In this document: one piece after another, positions 37,131 to 44,798 of the stretch | Layout of the letters: each line of letters opens with the position of its first letter | How positions within the stretch are numbered: the stretch's first letter is position 1 | DNA from: a virus | Direction: 5' to 3' (one strand) | IMG/VR virus record: IMGVR_UViG_3300030012_003219 | Location: 1 to 47,062 of that record | DNA: 47,062 nucleotides | Made by a program: the position numbers and the translations under genes | The notes under the pieces: model-generated | What the model saw: the letters and a program-made list of their open reading frames with translations, nothing else | Databases searched by the model: none | What the model was told of the DNA's origin: nothing

Positions 37131-37450
37131 AAAAGCTATTACTTTTATTAATGCTATTTAGTCAAGTTATTTTTGCACAAATAGAAGCAAAACATTTTAA
37201 TGCTAGTTGGAACGAAGCTAATAATGTGCCTTGGTTTATGGATTTAGACTGTAAAACAAAAGGCTTAGTTGATATCGCTAAACATGCAGATGAAGCAACA
37301 AAATATAAAATAGCAGTTGTACCTACTATTATAATATTTAAAGATGGTGAAGAAGCTGTTAGATTCCAAGCTGATTTATCATTTAAAATGCTAGCAACAA
37401 AAGAAGAAGTGGCAGAAGCAATAGATGAATTATTAATGAGTGACTTTTAA
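37127..37450 (+). CDS. Exported thioredoxin-fold protein lacking the CxxC pair
   Basis: This 107-residue protein has a signal peptide at residues 1-17 (KKLLLLLMLFSQVIFAQ), so it should enter the periplasm. The mature part reads like a thioredoxin fold. HFNASWNEANN (23-33) takes the place of the usual 'WCxxC' loop. A helix follows, then KIAVVPTIIIFKDGEEAVRF (61-80), with the cis-Pro loop at P66 and the standard beta hairpin. It ends in a helix (ATKEEVAEAIDELL). The active-site cysteines are absent, and the only Cys in the mature part is C42. It is therefore unlikely to be an ordinary disulfide reductase; a binding or chaperone role is more likely. Confidence 0.65.
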   Translation: MKKLLLLLMLFSQVIFAQIEAKHFNASWNEANNVPWFMDLDCKTKGLVDIAKHADEATKYKIAVVPTIIIFKDGEEAVRFQADLSFKMLATKEEVAEAIDELLMSDF

Positions 37451-37452
37451 TT

Positions 37453-37827
37453 ATGCCAGGAAGCGAAAGACAAAACAGTATGTTTAAAAAAACTAGAGGA
37501 TACGTTCAAGAAGGTAATCCTTTTCCCGTTACTAGTTGTGGTAGGCGTAGAAATGATGGCTCACCAATAAACAAGCTAAGAAAAACAACTAAAGGTAAAG
37601 GTAGACATTTTCTTACAGCTAAAGAAGGTGCTGGTATGACTGAGGCTGGTAGAAGAGCTTACAACAAGCAGACTGGAGGTAATTTAAAAGCACCGCAACC
37701 AGGTGGTGGTAAACGTAAAAAATCATATTGCGCTAGGTCTCTTGGCCAAATGAAAATGCATAATATTAATTGTAGTAAAACACCTAAAAAAAGAATCTGC
37801 GCAGCAAGACGTAGATGGAAATGTTAA
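37453..37827 (+). CDS. Small very basic phage protein, DUF6321-like
   Basis: This 124-residue protein is rich in Lys, Arg and Gly. It contains the block KEGAGMTEAGRRAYNKQTGG (about 57-76), followed by NLKAPQPGGGKRKKSYCARS (about 77-96) and a Cys-containing basic end (KRICAARRRWKC). The segment 'K.GAGlT..Gr..Yn...G.nLk.P.pgg.kRk.SfCAR' is a pattern I recall from small phage proteins annotated as DUF6321. The function is unknown; the charge suggests DNA or RNA binding, possibly packaged with the genome. Eight Cys are not arranged as an obvious zinc finger. It is 2 bases after the thioredoxin-like gene. Confidence 0.55.
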   Translation: MPGSERQNSMFKKTRGYVQEGNPFPVTSCGRRRNDGSPINKLRKTTKGKGRHFLTAKEGAGMTEAGRRAYNKQTGGNLKAPQPGGGKRKKSYCARSLGQMKMHNINCSKTPKKRICAARRRWKC

Positions 37828-37838
37828 AATAAATAATT

Positions 37839-38054
37839 ATGGGATATAAAAGTGATGCACAAAGAAAAGCCGTACATGCTAGTAAAGCTGATGGTGGAGC
37901 GGGTAATCCAAACAAAATGTTAAAGAAAACAAGTCCTGCTTTAGCTAAGCTTAGTGCTAGTTGTAAGGCTGCTGCTAGAAGAAAATTTAAGGTTTACCCT
38001 TCTGCGTATGCAAATATGTGGGCTTCTAAAACACAAAAAGCAGGAAAGTGTTAA
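37839..38054 (+). CDS. Small basic protein, DUF5872-like
   Basis: This 71-residue, Lys- and Ala-rich protein starts GYKSDAQRKAVHASKADGG and ends KFKVYPSAYANMWASKTQKA. The 'K.YPSAYANm.ASK..K' ending is recognisable from small phage proteins of DUF5872-like type, which often lie near other basic proteins. No catalytic residues are visible. Its last codons (aag tgt taa) overlap the GTG start of the PAP2 gene by 7 bases, so the two are probably translated together. Confidence 0.55.
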   Translation: MGYKSDAQRKAVHASKADGGAGNPNKMLKKTSPALAKLSASCKAAARRKFKVYPSAYANMWASKTQKAGKC

Positions 38055-38572
38055 AAAAGTTTGACATATCAAAATTTAAAAAACAAAAACCACCTAGTGA
38101 TAATAGCTTTGATACTGATCAAGAAATTAAAGCTTTAAAAAAAATACCACTACGTAAAGAGTTTGTTAAAAAATATGATGATATAGAATCTGCTTTTAAA
38201 AAAACAGCTGAAGAACAAGGTATAAAAGATTATGATAAAAGTATTGCTAAAAAACTTATAAAAGAGTCTGCACCTGTAATATTAAAATTAAAGAAATATC
38301 ATAATAGACCTAGACCATATGAACTAGACAAAAGCTTAAAAGCTTTTAAAATGAAATCTATGGAAACACCATCGTATCCATCAGGTCACTCTGTACAAGG
38401 TGTATTAATAGGTAGTGTATTAAAAATGAAATATGGTAAATCTGCTTTTATGCAGACTGCTAAAAATATATCTTATAGTCGTAGAGTTGCCCGCGCTCAC
38501 TATAAGTCTGACAGCAAGGTGGGTGAAGATATAGGTAACTCAATGTATAAACATATTAAAAACAAAATTTAA
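38048..38572 (+). CDS. PAP2-family phosphatase
   Basis: This 174-residue protein contains the full PAP2 (type 2 phosphatidic acid phosphatase) signature. Motif 1, Kx6RP, is K82...R89-P90 (KKYHNRPRPYEL). Motif 2, PSGH, is 111-114 (TPSYPSGHSVQG). Motif 3, SRx5Hx3D, is S144-R145...H151...D155. All catalytic residues are present, so it should be an active phosphomonoesterase on phospholipids, lipid carriers or nucleotides. It has no membrane helices or signal peptide, unlike bacterial lipid phosphatases, so the enzyme is soluble and possibly carried in the virion. The start is a GTG at 38048 inside the previous gene; no ATG gives the same N terminus. Related soluble PAP2-like proteins occur in other large marine phages. 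Confidence 0.8.
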   Translation: MLKKFDISKFKKQKPPSDNSFDTDQEIKALKKIPLRKEFVKKYDDIESAFKKTAEEQGIKDYDKSIAKKLIKESAPVILKLKKYHNRPRPYELDKSLKAFKMKSMETPSYPSGHSVQGVLIGSVLKMKYGKSAFMQTAKNISYSRRVARAHYKSDSKVGEDIGNSMYKHIKNKI

Positions 38573-38573
38573 A

Positions 38574-38807
38574 ATGAAAAAACCAATGAAAATGGTGAAA
38601 AAAGCACCTGCAAAAATGGCAAAAAAATCACCTGCTAAAAAAAGTACTAAAGGATTAGAAGCTTTAGCAAAAGCAAACAACATGAAGCTTACGCCAATGG
38701 CAATGAAAAAAGCTGCTATGAAACTTAAGAAAGACGGCATGAAGATGGTTAAAAAGTCAGCTATGATGATGAAAAAAGCTGCTAGTATGAAAATGAAAAA
38801 GAAGTAA
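38574..38807 (+). CDS. Lys/Met-rich DNA-condensing-like protein
   Basis: This 77-residue protein is made mostly of Lys, Met and Ala (MKMVKKAPAKMAKKSPAKK at the start; MKKAASMKMKKK at the end). Around residues 26-42 it has a short ordinary helix (KGLEALAKANNMKLTPM). The composition is like the C-terminal tails of histone H1-like proteins, so nucleic-acid compaction or charge neutralisation in the head is plausible. Met in place of the usual Ala/Pro/Val is unusual. It sits between PAP2 and another basic protein, and its stop overlaps the next ATG (TAATG). Confidence 0.6.
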   Translation: MKKPMKMVKKAPAKMAKKSPAKKSTKGLEALAKANNMKLTPMAMKKAAMKLKKDGMKMVKKSAMMMKKAASMKMKKK

Positions 38808-39091
38808 TGTACGTTCAGAAGAACAATCCTATAAAGAAAGTTAAAAAAACAAAAGCTAAGGGCGGTGGTACCACTAAGGTATGCCTGCCCAAAGCTAAAA
38901 TTGCTAGCATGAGTAAAGCTGAAAGACAAAAAGTCATAAGGGCTAAACGCGCTGCTGGTAAGGCTGGTAAGTATAAACGTTCTTCTAAAAGTAATGTAAC
39001 TGGCACTAGTAGTGGTGGTAGTTTAAAAACATGGGTTAAACAAGATTGGAGACAAGTTGGTAATCCAAGTAAAAAATGTGGAGAAAAATAA
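38807..39091 (+). CDS. Small basic protein, DUF5872-like C terminus
   Basis: This 94-residue protein opens with a Lys-rich arm (NNPIKKVKKTKAKGGGTTK). A short motif, CLPKAKIASMSKAERQKVIR, resembles conserved phage small proteins. The end, LKTWVKQDWRQVGNPSKKCG, matches the 'l..Wv.e.W..v....k.Cg' pattern I recall for DUF5872. Together with the neighbours it completes a set of four Lys/Arg-rich proteins (37453-39091) broken only by the PAP2 enzyme. It is coupled to the previous gene by TAATG. Confidence 0.55.
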   Translation: MYVQKNNPIKKVKKTKAKGGGTTKVCLPKAKIASMSKAERQKVIRAKRAAGKAGKYKRSSKSNVTGTSSGGSLKTWVKQDWRQVGNPSKKCGEK

Positions 39092-39092
39092 A

Positions 39093-41846
39093 ATGAAAAA
39101 TTTACTATTAATATTATTATTACCTATATTTAGCTTTGGACAAGTTATAAATAATTTTCCATGGGTTCATGACTTTGAAAACGGTATTGCTTTAGAGCAA
39201 GATACAAATGATTTTGGTGATTGGCTTTTACAACAAGGGCCAACTAGTTCTATAGCTACAGGACCAGCTGGAGACCACACAACGGGTAGTGGTATTTATT
39301 TTTACGTAGAATCTTCTGGTCAAAACTATGGTGGTAAAGTTTTTACAACTTATACTCCAACATTTGATATATCACAAACACCTGGTAAAGTTTTATCATT
39401 TTGGTACCATATGTATGGTGCTGCTATGGGTGACTTAGAAATCGGTGTATTAGACAGCGCTGGATACACTACTTTAGATACCATATTTGGAAACCAAGGA
39501 GATCAATGGAAACTTGCTTATTATCCAATATTATCAACTACACCATTTAAAATAAAATTTAAAGGTATTACTGGTTCTAGTTATACTAGTGATATATCTA
39601 TAGATGATATAATGATTAGCGATCCATATACAGTTTTATATGGTTGTACTGACACTGTATCATCTAATTATGACTCAACAGCCACGCATGATAATGGTAC
39701 GTGTATATACTATTATGGCTGTATAGATATTAACGCTACAAATTATAATCCATGGGCCAATGTAGATGATGGAAGCTGTATTCAAGAAGTCACTTGTAAT
39801 CCAGGTCAATCGCTAATAGATGTAGCTATAACTTTAGATAACTGGCCAGGTGAAACGTCTTGGTTGATATATTCTGCTACAGATACACTTGTTTATGTTC
39901 CAACCAATACTTATGACTACACTCAAACAGGTCAGACAGTACATACACAAGTTTGTATACCAGTTGGTGATTCTATAACGTTTACAATTAACGATAGCTA
40001 CGGTGATGGTATTGGTGGTGGCTCTGTTGTTGGTGGTTGTTTAGTTACAAATTTAGATTGTCAAGATACTGTATTTTTATTAAGCCCACCTAATTTTGGT
40101 TACACAGCATCGTCTAATACTTACGTATCTGCATCTTGTAATAATGACACCGTTATATATGGTTGTACTACAGATACATATTTAGAATATGATTCACTTG
40201 CTACTGTAGATGATGGTAGTTGTATGACATTAGCTACTTATGGCTGTACAGATGCTAGCGCATTTAATTACGATCCTAACGCAGATAGAATGTTGCTGAC
40301 TTCACCTTGTACTTATAATTTGATATTATATGATGATGGTGGAGATTCTTGGGGCTCTTGTTGGTTAGGTGTTGAACAAGGAGATTCGTTGTGGCAGTTT
40401 AGAATAAACCAAAATGGAGTTTATACAGATACATTTGAATTATCTTTAAACTCATATGATGAGGTTCAATTGTACTATTTTGAAATAGCTACACCACAAC
40501 AAAACCCTCAACAATTAGATATACAAACGATTCAAAACTCGTTTAAACTAGAAAATAGTTATGGAGCTATATTACACGAAGGAAATAATCCTTGGCCTGG
40601 TCCTAACGAAAATAAATTAAGAAATTACAAAAGCGCTTTAGATGTTTACGTAGCACAACCATACTGTGGGACAGAGTGTGTTCCAGTTATAGTTGGTTGT
40701 ATGGATGCCAATGCTTATAATTATAATAGTGCGGCTAATACAGCCGACGCTTGTTATTATAGTCCTGGTTGTACATCTCCGGCTTATTTAGAGTATTACA
40801 CTCAAGGTTTTGTTGCTGATATTGATGATGGTAGTTGTGGCATTTTAGCAGTGTTTGGTTGTACTGATCCAACAGCATTTAATTATGATGCTGGTGCAAA
40901 CGTTAATAACGGTGGTTGTATAGATGTTATTGTTGGCTGTATGATAAGCGGTTCGTTTAATTATAATCCTAACGCGAATACATCAGGACCTTGTATACCT
41001 ATTATTTATGGTTGTATAAGTAGCATTGCTTTAAACTACAATCCTTTAGCAAATACAGATGATGGAAGTTGTATAGGTGTTGTATATGGGTGTACAGATC
41101 CTACTGCTTTTAACTTTAACTCACTAGCTAACGTTGATGATAGTTCTTGTGTCCCTGTTGTTTATGGGTGTACAGACGCTACAATGTTTAATTATAACCC
41201 TATTGCAAACGTAGATAATGGTTCTTGTGAACCGTTTATATACGGTTGTATGGATTCAACAATGTTCAATTATAACCCACTAGCAAATGCTGATAACAAT
41301 TCTTGTATACCTTTTATATATGGTTGCACGGATCCTTCTATGCTTAATTATAACCCACAAGCCAACACGGAGGATTTTAGTTGTATCGCTTATATTTATG
41401 GGTGTATGGATAGTGACGCTCTTAACTATGATTCACTTGCTAACACGGATAACGGTTCGTGTATCGAAATGGTTATGGGTTGCATGGATCCAAACGCGTA
41501 TAACTACGAACCAATTGCTAACACTAACGATTCTTTATCTTGTTTATATAGTGCTAATTGTATTACTGGTGCAGGCAGTCCTTACTGGTTAAATGATGGA
41601 TGTTATGCTTGGGTTATATCAGTAGATGATTATTGCTGTGAAAACGCGTGGGATACAATATGTCAAGCAACATACGATTACTGTGATGGTACTTGGTCAG
41701 GACCATTATTAACAAGAGAAACTGCAGATAAGGAATTAATAATGATAACTGATTTGTTAGGTAGACCAGCAAAAGAAAATAAAAATGAATTACTATTTTA
41801 CATGTACAATGATGGGACTGTAAAAAGAAAATTAATAAAACAATAA
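39093..41846 (+). CDS. Exported MAM-domain protein with 15 Cys repeats and a T9SS-like C-terminal signal
   Basis: This protein has 917 residues. An upstream in-frame ATG at 39057 was rejected because the one at 39093 gives a proper signal peptide (KNLLLILLLPIFSFGQ, residues 2-17). Residues about 20-175 fit a MAM domain: FENG...DFGDWLL, GDHTTGSGIYFYVES, LSFWYHMYGAAMGDLEIGV and YTSDISIDDIMI. From 183 on come Cys repeats of the type YGCTDPTAFNYNPLANxDDGSC, 15 copies by eye (2, 2 and 11). They are split by beta domains at about 234-355 (NWPGETSW; NDSYGDGIGGG) and about 405-533. A Cys-rich module follows (about 819-865, DDYCCENAWDTICQ). The end (LIMITDLLGRPAKENKN; DGTVKRKLIKQ) resembles a type A T9SS sorting domain. 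Such proteins are common on marine Flavobacteriia but unexpected in a phage. Confidence 0.8.
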   Translation: MKNLLLILLLPIFSFGQVINNFPWVHDFENGIALEQDTNDFGDWLLQQGPTSSIATGPAGDHTTGSGIYFYVESSGQNYGGKVFTTYTPTFDISQTPGKVLSFWYHMYGAAMGDLEIGVLDSAGYTTLDTIFGNQGDQWKLAYYPILSTTPFKIKFKGITGSSYTSDISIDDIMISDPYTVLYGCTDTVSSNYDSTATHDNGTCIYYYGCIDINATNYNPWANVDDGSCIQEVTCNPGQSLIDVAITLDNWPGETSWLIYSATDTLVYVPTNTYDYTQTGQTVHTQVCIPVGDSITFTINDSYGDGIGGGSVVGGCLVTNLDCQDTVFLLSPPNFGYTASSNTYVSASCNNDTVIYGCTTDTYLEYDSLATVDDGSCMTLATYGCTDASAFNYDPNADRMLLTSPCTYNLILYDDGGDSWGSCWLGVEQGDSLWQFRINQNGVYTDTFELSLNSYDEVQLYYFEIATPQQNPQQLDIQTIQNSFKLENSYGAILHEGNNPWPGPNENKLRNYKSALDVYVAQPYCGTECVPVIVGCMDANAYNYNSAANTADACYYSPGCTSPAYLEYYTQGFVADIDDGSCGILAVFGCTDPTAFNYDAGANVNNGGCIDVIVGCMISGSFNYNPNANTSGPCIPIIYGCISSIALNYNPLANTDDGSCIGVVYGCTDPTAFNFNSLANVDDSSCVPVVYGCTDATMFNYNPIANVDNGSCEPFIYGCMDSTMFNYNPLANADNNSCIPFIYGCTDPSMLNYNPQANTEDFSCIAYIYGCMDSDALNYDSLANTDNGSCIEMVMGCMDPNAYNYEPIANTNDSLSCLYSANCITGAGSPYWLNDGCYAWVISVDDYCCENAWDTICQATYDYCDGTWSGPLLTRETADKELIMITDLLGRPAKENKNELLFYMYNDGTVKRKLIKQ
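40695..41543 (+). repeat. Tandem Cys-repeat block (11 units) within the MAM/T9SS protein
   Basis: Eleven units, mostly 23-27 codons long, each start with a Gly-Cys pair and end at a Cys, usually within an xxSC motif. They share the core FNYNPLAN and a following D/N-rich turn. The internal units at 41010-41460 are the most alike, with steps near 23 codons, which suggests recent expansion. Regular Asp/Asn turns suggest metal binding, and each unit could hold one disulfide. Confidence 0.8.
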
Positions 41847-41848
41847 AT

Positions 41849-42268
41849 ATGCCAACAACAACTGCAACTATAACGCTAAGTAGCACTGATTTATTATCAG
41901 ATGAGTTAGCACTATCTACTACTTGTACGCTTACAAAAACAACAACATCAACAGGTATAGAAGACACAACAGGTTTAAATAGAAAAAAAATAACATCAAC
42001 AGCAAAAGCAACAGCTAGTGGACAAATAACATTATATACAGCAGACGATTTTGCTGCTATTCCTTATTTGTATATTAAAAACTTAGCTACAACAGCTGGA
42101 CATAGAATACATGTATACGATGATACAACAAGTGGAGATCCTCTTCAATTTCAGTTAGATGCTGGTGATTGGGGCTTTATACCTATGCATGGTGATAAAA
42201 CTTACAAAGCTTACGCTACAAACAACCCTACTTCTATAGAGTTTATGGTAATGGGACAAGATCAATAA
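41849..42268 (+). CDS. Small beta-sandwich surface protein, paralogue 1 of 3
   Basis: This 139-residue protein begins PTTTATITLSSTDLLSDELA. It has strands through KATASGQITLYTADDF and ends DAGDWGFIPMHGDKTYKAYA and IEFMVMGQDQ. It shares this plan with the next two genes: a short Thr-rich start with 'DLLSD', a central 'lYvKN' strand, 'GDW.f.P' and a final strand. This points to one gene family multiplied in tandem. There is no export signal. Head fibre, decoration or baseplate-type fold are the likely roles. It starts 2 bases after the T9SS-like gene. Confidence 0.65.
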   Translation: MPTTTATITLSSTDLLSDELALSTTCTLTKTTTSTGIEDTTGLNRKKITSTAKATASGQITLYTADDFAAIPYLYIKNLATTAGHRIHVYDDTTSGDPLQFQLDAGDWGFIPMHGDKTYKAYATNNPTSIEFMVMGQDQ

Positions 42269-42293
42269 ACAATAACTAAATAAATAAATAAAT

Positions 42294-42707
42294 ATGGCAA
42301 CAACAACAGCGGCGATAACGCTAACAAGTGATCTATTGTCAGACAATATATCTGTATCTGCGTCTTCGACGCTTATGAAAGCGGGTACTACGGCTGATGG
42401 TTTAGATCAAATAGAATATGGATATATAGATTTACCAACTGGAGATGAGTATGATCTTTTAGCTACAACTCCAACTGCTAGTAAAGCAAGTAAACTTTAC
42501 GTAAAAAACCACTCAACAGATGAAACTTATTATATAGCAATTACTCAAAATGCACAAGCTATAGGTAGACTATATGGTGGGGACTGGATGTTTATACCTG
42601 CAGATTTTCATGATGCTGATGCAGATATCGCTATAACAGCTAATGGTGGTACAAATCAAATATGTTATGCTCTTTTCCACGAAGGAACTGCTTTAGCAAC
42701 TACTTAA
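42294..42707 (+). CDS. Small beta-sandwich surface protein, paralogue 2 of 3
   Basis: This 137-residue protein has the family plan: ATTTAAITLTSDLLSDNISV at the start, KLYVKNHSTDETYYIAITQN in the middle and GRLYGGDWMFIPADFHDADA before the last strand. It is closest to paralogue 3 in the GxLYGGDWM segment and to paralogue 1 at the N terminus. The spacers before and after it are A/T-only (aaataaataaat type), with no Shine-Dalgarno sequence. It is probably a virion surface protein assembled together with the other two copies. Confidence 0.65.
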   Translation: MATTTAAITLTSDLLSDNISVSASSTLMKAGTTADGLDQIEYGYIDLPTGDEYDLLATTPTASKASKLYVKNHSTDETYYIAITQNAQAIGRLYGGDWMFIPADFHDADADIAITANGGTNQICYALFHEGTALATT

Positions 42708-42730
42708 TAATAATTTAAAAAACAATAAAT

Positions 42731-43153
42731 ATGGCAACAACATGCTCAATATCAGTATCTTCAGATATAGCTCCTGGGTTTGGTGGAATTAACGAAACTA
42801 TGACACTGACGCAAGCTGGTAATCTTGTGGATATAGATAGCACAACAGGATTTTCAATAAGAAAACTGTCAGCAACAGGTGCAGTAGATTTAATTACAAT
42901 GGCGAACGAACTAGTAGAACCTAAAGATAGTGTAGCTGCAAAAATATACATTAGAAATATCGGTCATAAAGGTATTATAGACAAGTCGGTAGGCGTTACA
43001 ATAGGCGTAAATGCAGAACCAATTGGTAAGCTTTACGGTGGCGACTGGATGATGATGCCTCTTACTTGTATAGATGCTGATGATATTACAGCAACTCCAG
43101 CTACAGATGACACTGTAGTTTTAGAATACATGATGTTCTACGAAGAGGCTTAA
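42731..43153 (+). CDS. Small beta-sandwich surface protein, paralogue 3 of 3
   Basis: This 140-residue protein begins ATTCSISVSSDIAPGFGGIN, then has AAKIYIRNIGHKGIIDKSVG and GKLYGGDWMMMPLTCIDADD, and ends VLEYMMFYEEA. It clearly belongs to the same family as the two preceding genes but has diverged more at the N terminus, where the DLLSD element is altered. The next gene begins 2 bases later, and the set continues into the fibre gene, which supports a shared location on the virion. Confidence 0.65.
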   Translation: MATTCSISVSSDIAPGFGGINETMTLTQAGNLVDIDSTTGFSIRKLSATGAVDLITMANELVEPKDSVAAKIYIRNIGHKGIIDKSVGVTIGVNAEPIGKLYGGDWMMMPLTCIDADDITATPATDDTVVLEYMMFYEEA

Positions 43154-43155
43154 TA

Positions 43156-43479
43156 ATGAGTTTATTCTACAACATAACTGGTTCTACTGGTGTAACTGTA
43201 GAATTATTAAAACCAAACGAAGGTGTTTACGATACTAAAAAAATTATAGTAACAAACGTACATGCTAGTGCTGACGCTACAGTAACTTTATTTATAGAAA
43301 ACGATCCGGATGATACTGAAGGCGTAGCTTCTCAAACTTATAATATAATACATACTGTAGCAGTTCCAGCTGACAGTTCTTTATTGTTAGATGAAAATTT
43401 TTTATTTGAAATACCTAATGATTTTGGATTGTATATAACTGTTGGGTCTACAGACACTGTAGATGTAATACTAGGTTAA
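43156..43479 (+). CDS. Small beta-rich virion protein
   Basis: This 107-residue protein shows a simple strand succession: TGVTVELLKPNEGVYDTKKI, then IIVTNVHASADATVTLFIEN, VAVPADSSLLLDENFLFEIP and GLYITVGSTDTVDVILG. The pattern 'i.vtN...s.dvtv.l...n' with 'vaVPagssL.L...i' is typical of small phage capsid- or fibre-associated beta sandwiches. It lies 2 bases after paralogue 3 and 1 base before the fibre gene, so it is likely a head-fibre or tail-fibre partner. Confidence 0.6.
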   Translation: MSLFYNITGSTGVTVELLKPNEGVYDTKKIIVTNVHASADATVTLFIENDPDDTEGVASQTYNIIHTVAVPADSSLLLDENFLFEIPNDFGLYITVGSTDTVDVILG

Positions 43480-43480
43480 T

Positions 43481-44788
43481 ATGAAATTTATTGGTCAATA
43501 TATACAAAGCTTAATAGCTAGGTTTCGTAACGATGTATATTTAGAAGATATATCTACTGGTACTATAGCGTCTGGTGGCAACTTGGGATTAGACTCAAAT
43601 AATAAAATTGTAAAAGCAGCTGAAGCTACTGGAGATATAACAGGTGTTACTGCTGGTACAAATTTAACTGGCGGTGGTAGTAGTGGTGCGGTAACTATAA
43701 ACTTAGCCGATGCTAGTACTTCTGCAAAAGGAGCCGCTAGTTTTAGTTCGGATAACTTTTCTGTATCATCTGGCGCTGTAACTATAAAAAATGGTGGTGT
43801 TGATTTAGCTGCTGAGGTTACAGGTATTTTAGAAAGTACTCATTTAGATGCTGACACGTCTCATTTAAGTGTTGCGCAAACATTTACAGCTGCAAAAACA
43901 TTTGGAACTACTAACAAGTTACAATTTAGAGATGCTAATGCTTATATAAACTCTCCAACAGCTAATGATTTAGAAATTTCAGCTACAGATATACTTTTAG
44001 ATGCTGCTGGACCAATATATTTAGATGCTGGAGCTGCTAATCCAATTAATTTTCAAGAAGCTGGAACTACAATAGCTGATATTAGCGCTCATCACTCCGC
44101 TACGTATCTCAATATGTATGAAAATGAAGGTGCTTCAACAGATGATTATTTTGAAATAAAAACAGCTGCGGCTGGTGCAACAACAATAACTACTGTTGAT
44201 GCCGCTGGTACAGACGCTAATTTAGATTTTGCTGTTGATGGTACATTTTCTGTAGCCTCAACTGGAATAGATATAGCAACGAACGGGACTATTACTAACG
44301 CTGTTTGGCAAGGTGATGCTATAGCAACTGCTTATATAGCTGATGATGCTGTTACTTTTGCAAAAGCTAGTGGTGTTTCGCCAAAAGTTTTTGGTAGTAC
44401 AATAAAAATACTTCCATCAGATTTTATGACTAATGATGATGGTGGTTCAACAAAATTTGGTATAGGATTTAAAGAAGATGACAGTGCTTCTTTTGGTATG
44501 AAAATACCAAGCGCAAACACAGAACTTTTAGCTTTTGTTTCTATACCTGAAGGTATGAAAGCAACACATGTTGATATTTTTGATAATAGTCATAACAACG
44601 CTATAGAAGTTTTTGAAGCCAATGTAAATTCTAGAACAATTACTTCTAAAGGATCTGGTAATTGTAATACAACATTAGACATAACAGATGTTAATGCTAC
44701 TGCTACAAACTATTTAATGGTTTTAGTAACAACAACGGCTACTAGTGATAGAACTTATGGGGGTACAATAACAATAGCAGCACAATAA
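43481..44788 (+). CDS. Tail/head fibre protein
   Basis: This 435-residue protein opens KFIGQYIQSLIARFRNDVYL, a particle-anchoring segment frequent in marine phage fibres. The repeated Gly/Thr/Ala-rich block that follows (GDITGVTAGTNLTGGGSSGA; ASTSAKGAASFSSDNFSVSS) is the classic text of trimeric phage fibres. A long region of short strands runs from about residue 130 to 290. The C-terminal domain of about 140 residues (KILPSDFMTNDDGGSTKFGI to RTYGGTITIAAQ) is compact and probably the receptor-binding or trimerising head. No chaperone-like intramolecular protease motif is obvious. Host range would depend on the C-terminal part. Confidence 0.75.
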   Translation: MKFIGQYIQSLIARFRNDVYLEDISTGTIASGGNLGLDSNNKIVKAAEATGDITGVTAGTNLTGGGSSGAVTINLADASTSAKGAASFSSDNFSVSSGAVTIKNGGVDLAAEVTGILESTHLDADTSHLSVAQTFTAAKTFGTTNKLQFRDANAYINSPTANDLEISATDILLDAAGPIYLDAGAANPINFQEAGTTIADISAHHSATYLNMYENEGASTDDYFEIKTAAAGATTITTVDAAGTDANLDFAVDGTFSVASTGIDIATNGTITNAVWQGDAIATAYIADDAVTFAKASGVSPKVFGSTIKILPSDFMTNDDGGSTKFGIGFKEDDSASFGMKIPSANTELLAFVSIPEGMKATHVDIFDNSHNNAIEVFEANVNSRTITSKGSGNCNTTLDITDVNATATNYLMVLVTTTATSDRTYGGTITIAAQ

Positions 44789-44798
44789 ATAAAATAAA

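Noticed and set aside
39057-39092. Upstream ATG at 39057 for the MAM/T9SS protein
   Set aside because: It would add twelve charged residues before the signal peptide and overlap the previous gene; the ATG at 39093 directly gives a standard signal peptide.
40695-41543. Regular repeats that could suggest a CRISPR array
   Set aside because: The periodicity is in codons, units diverge at DNA level, all lie in one open frame, and there are no constant direct repeats with unique spacers.
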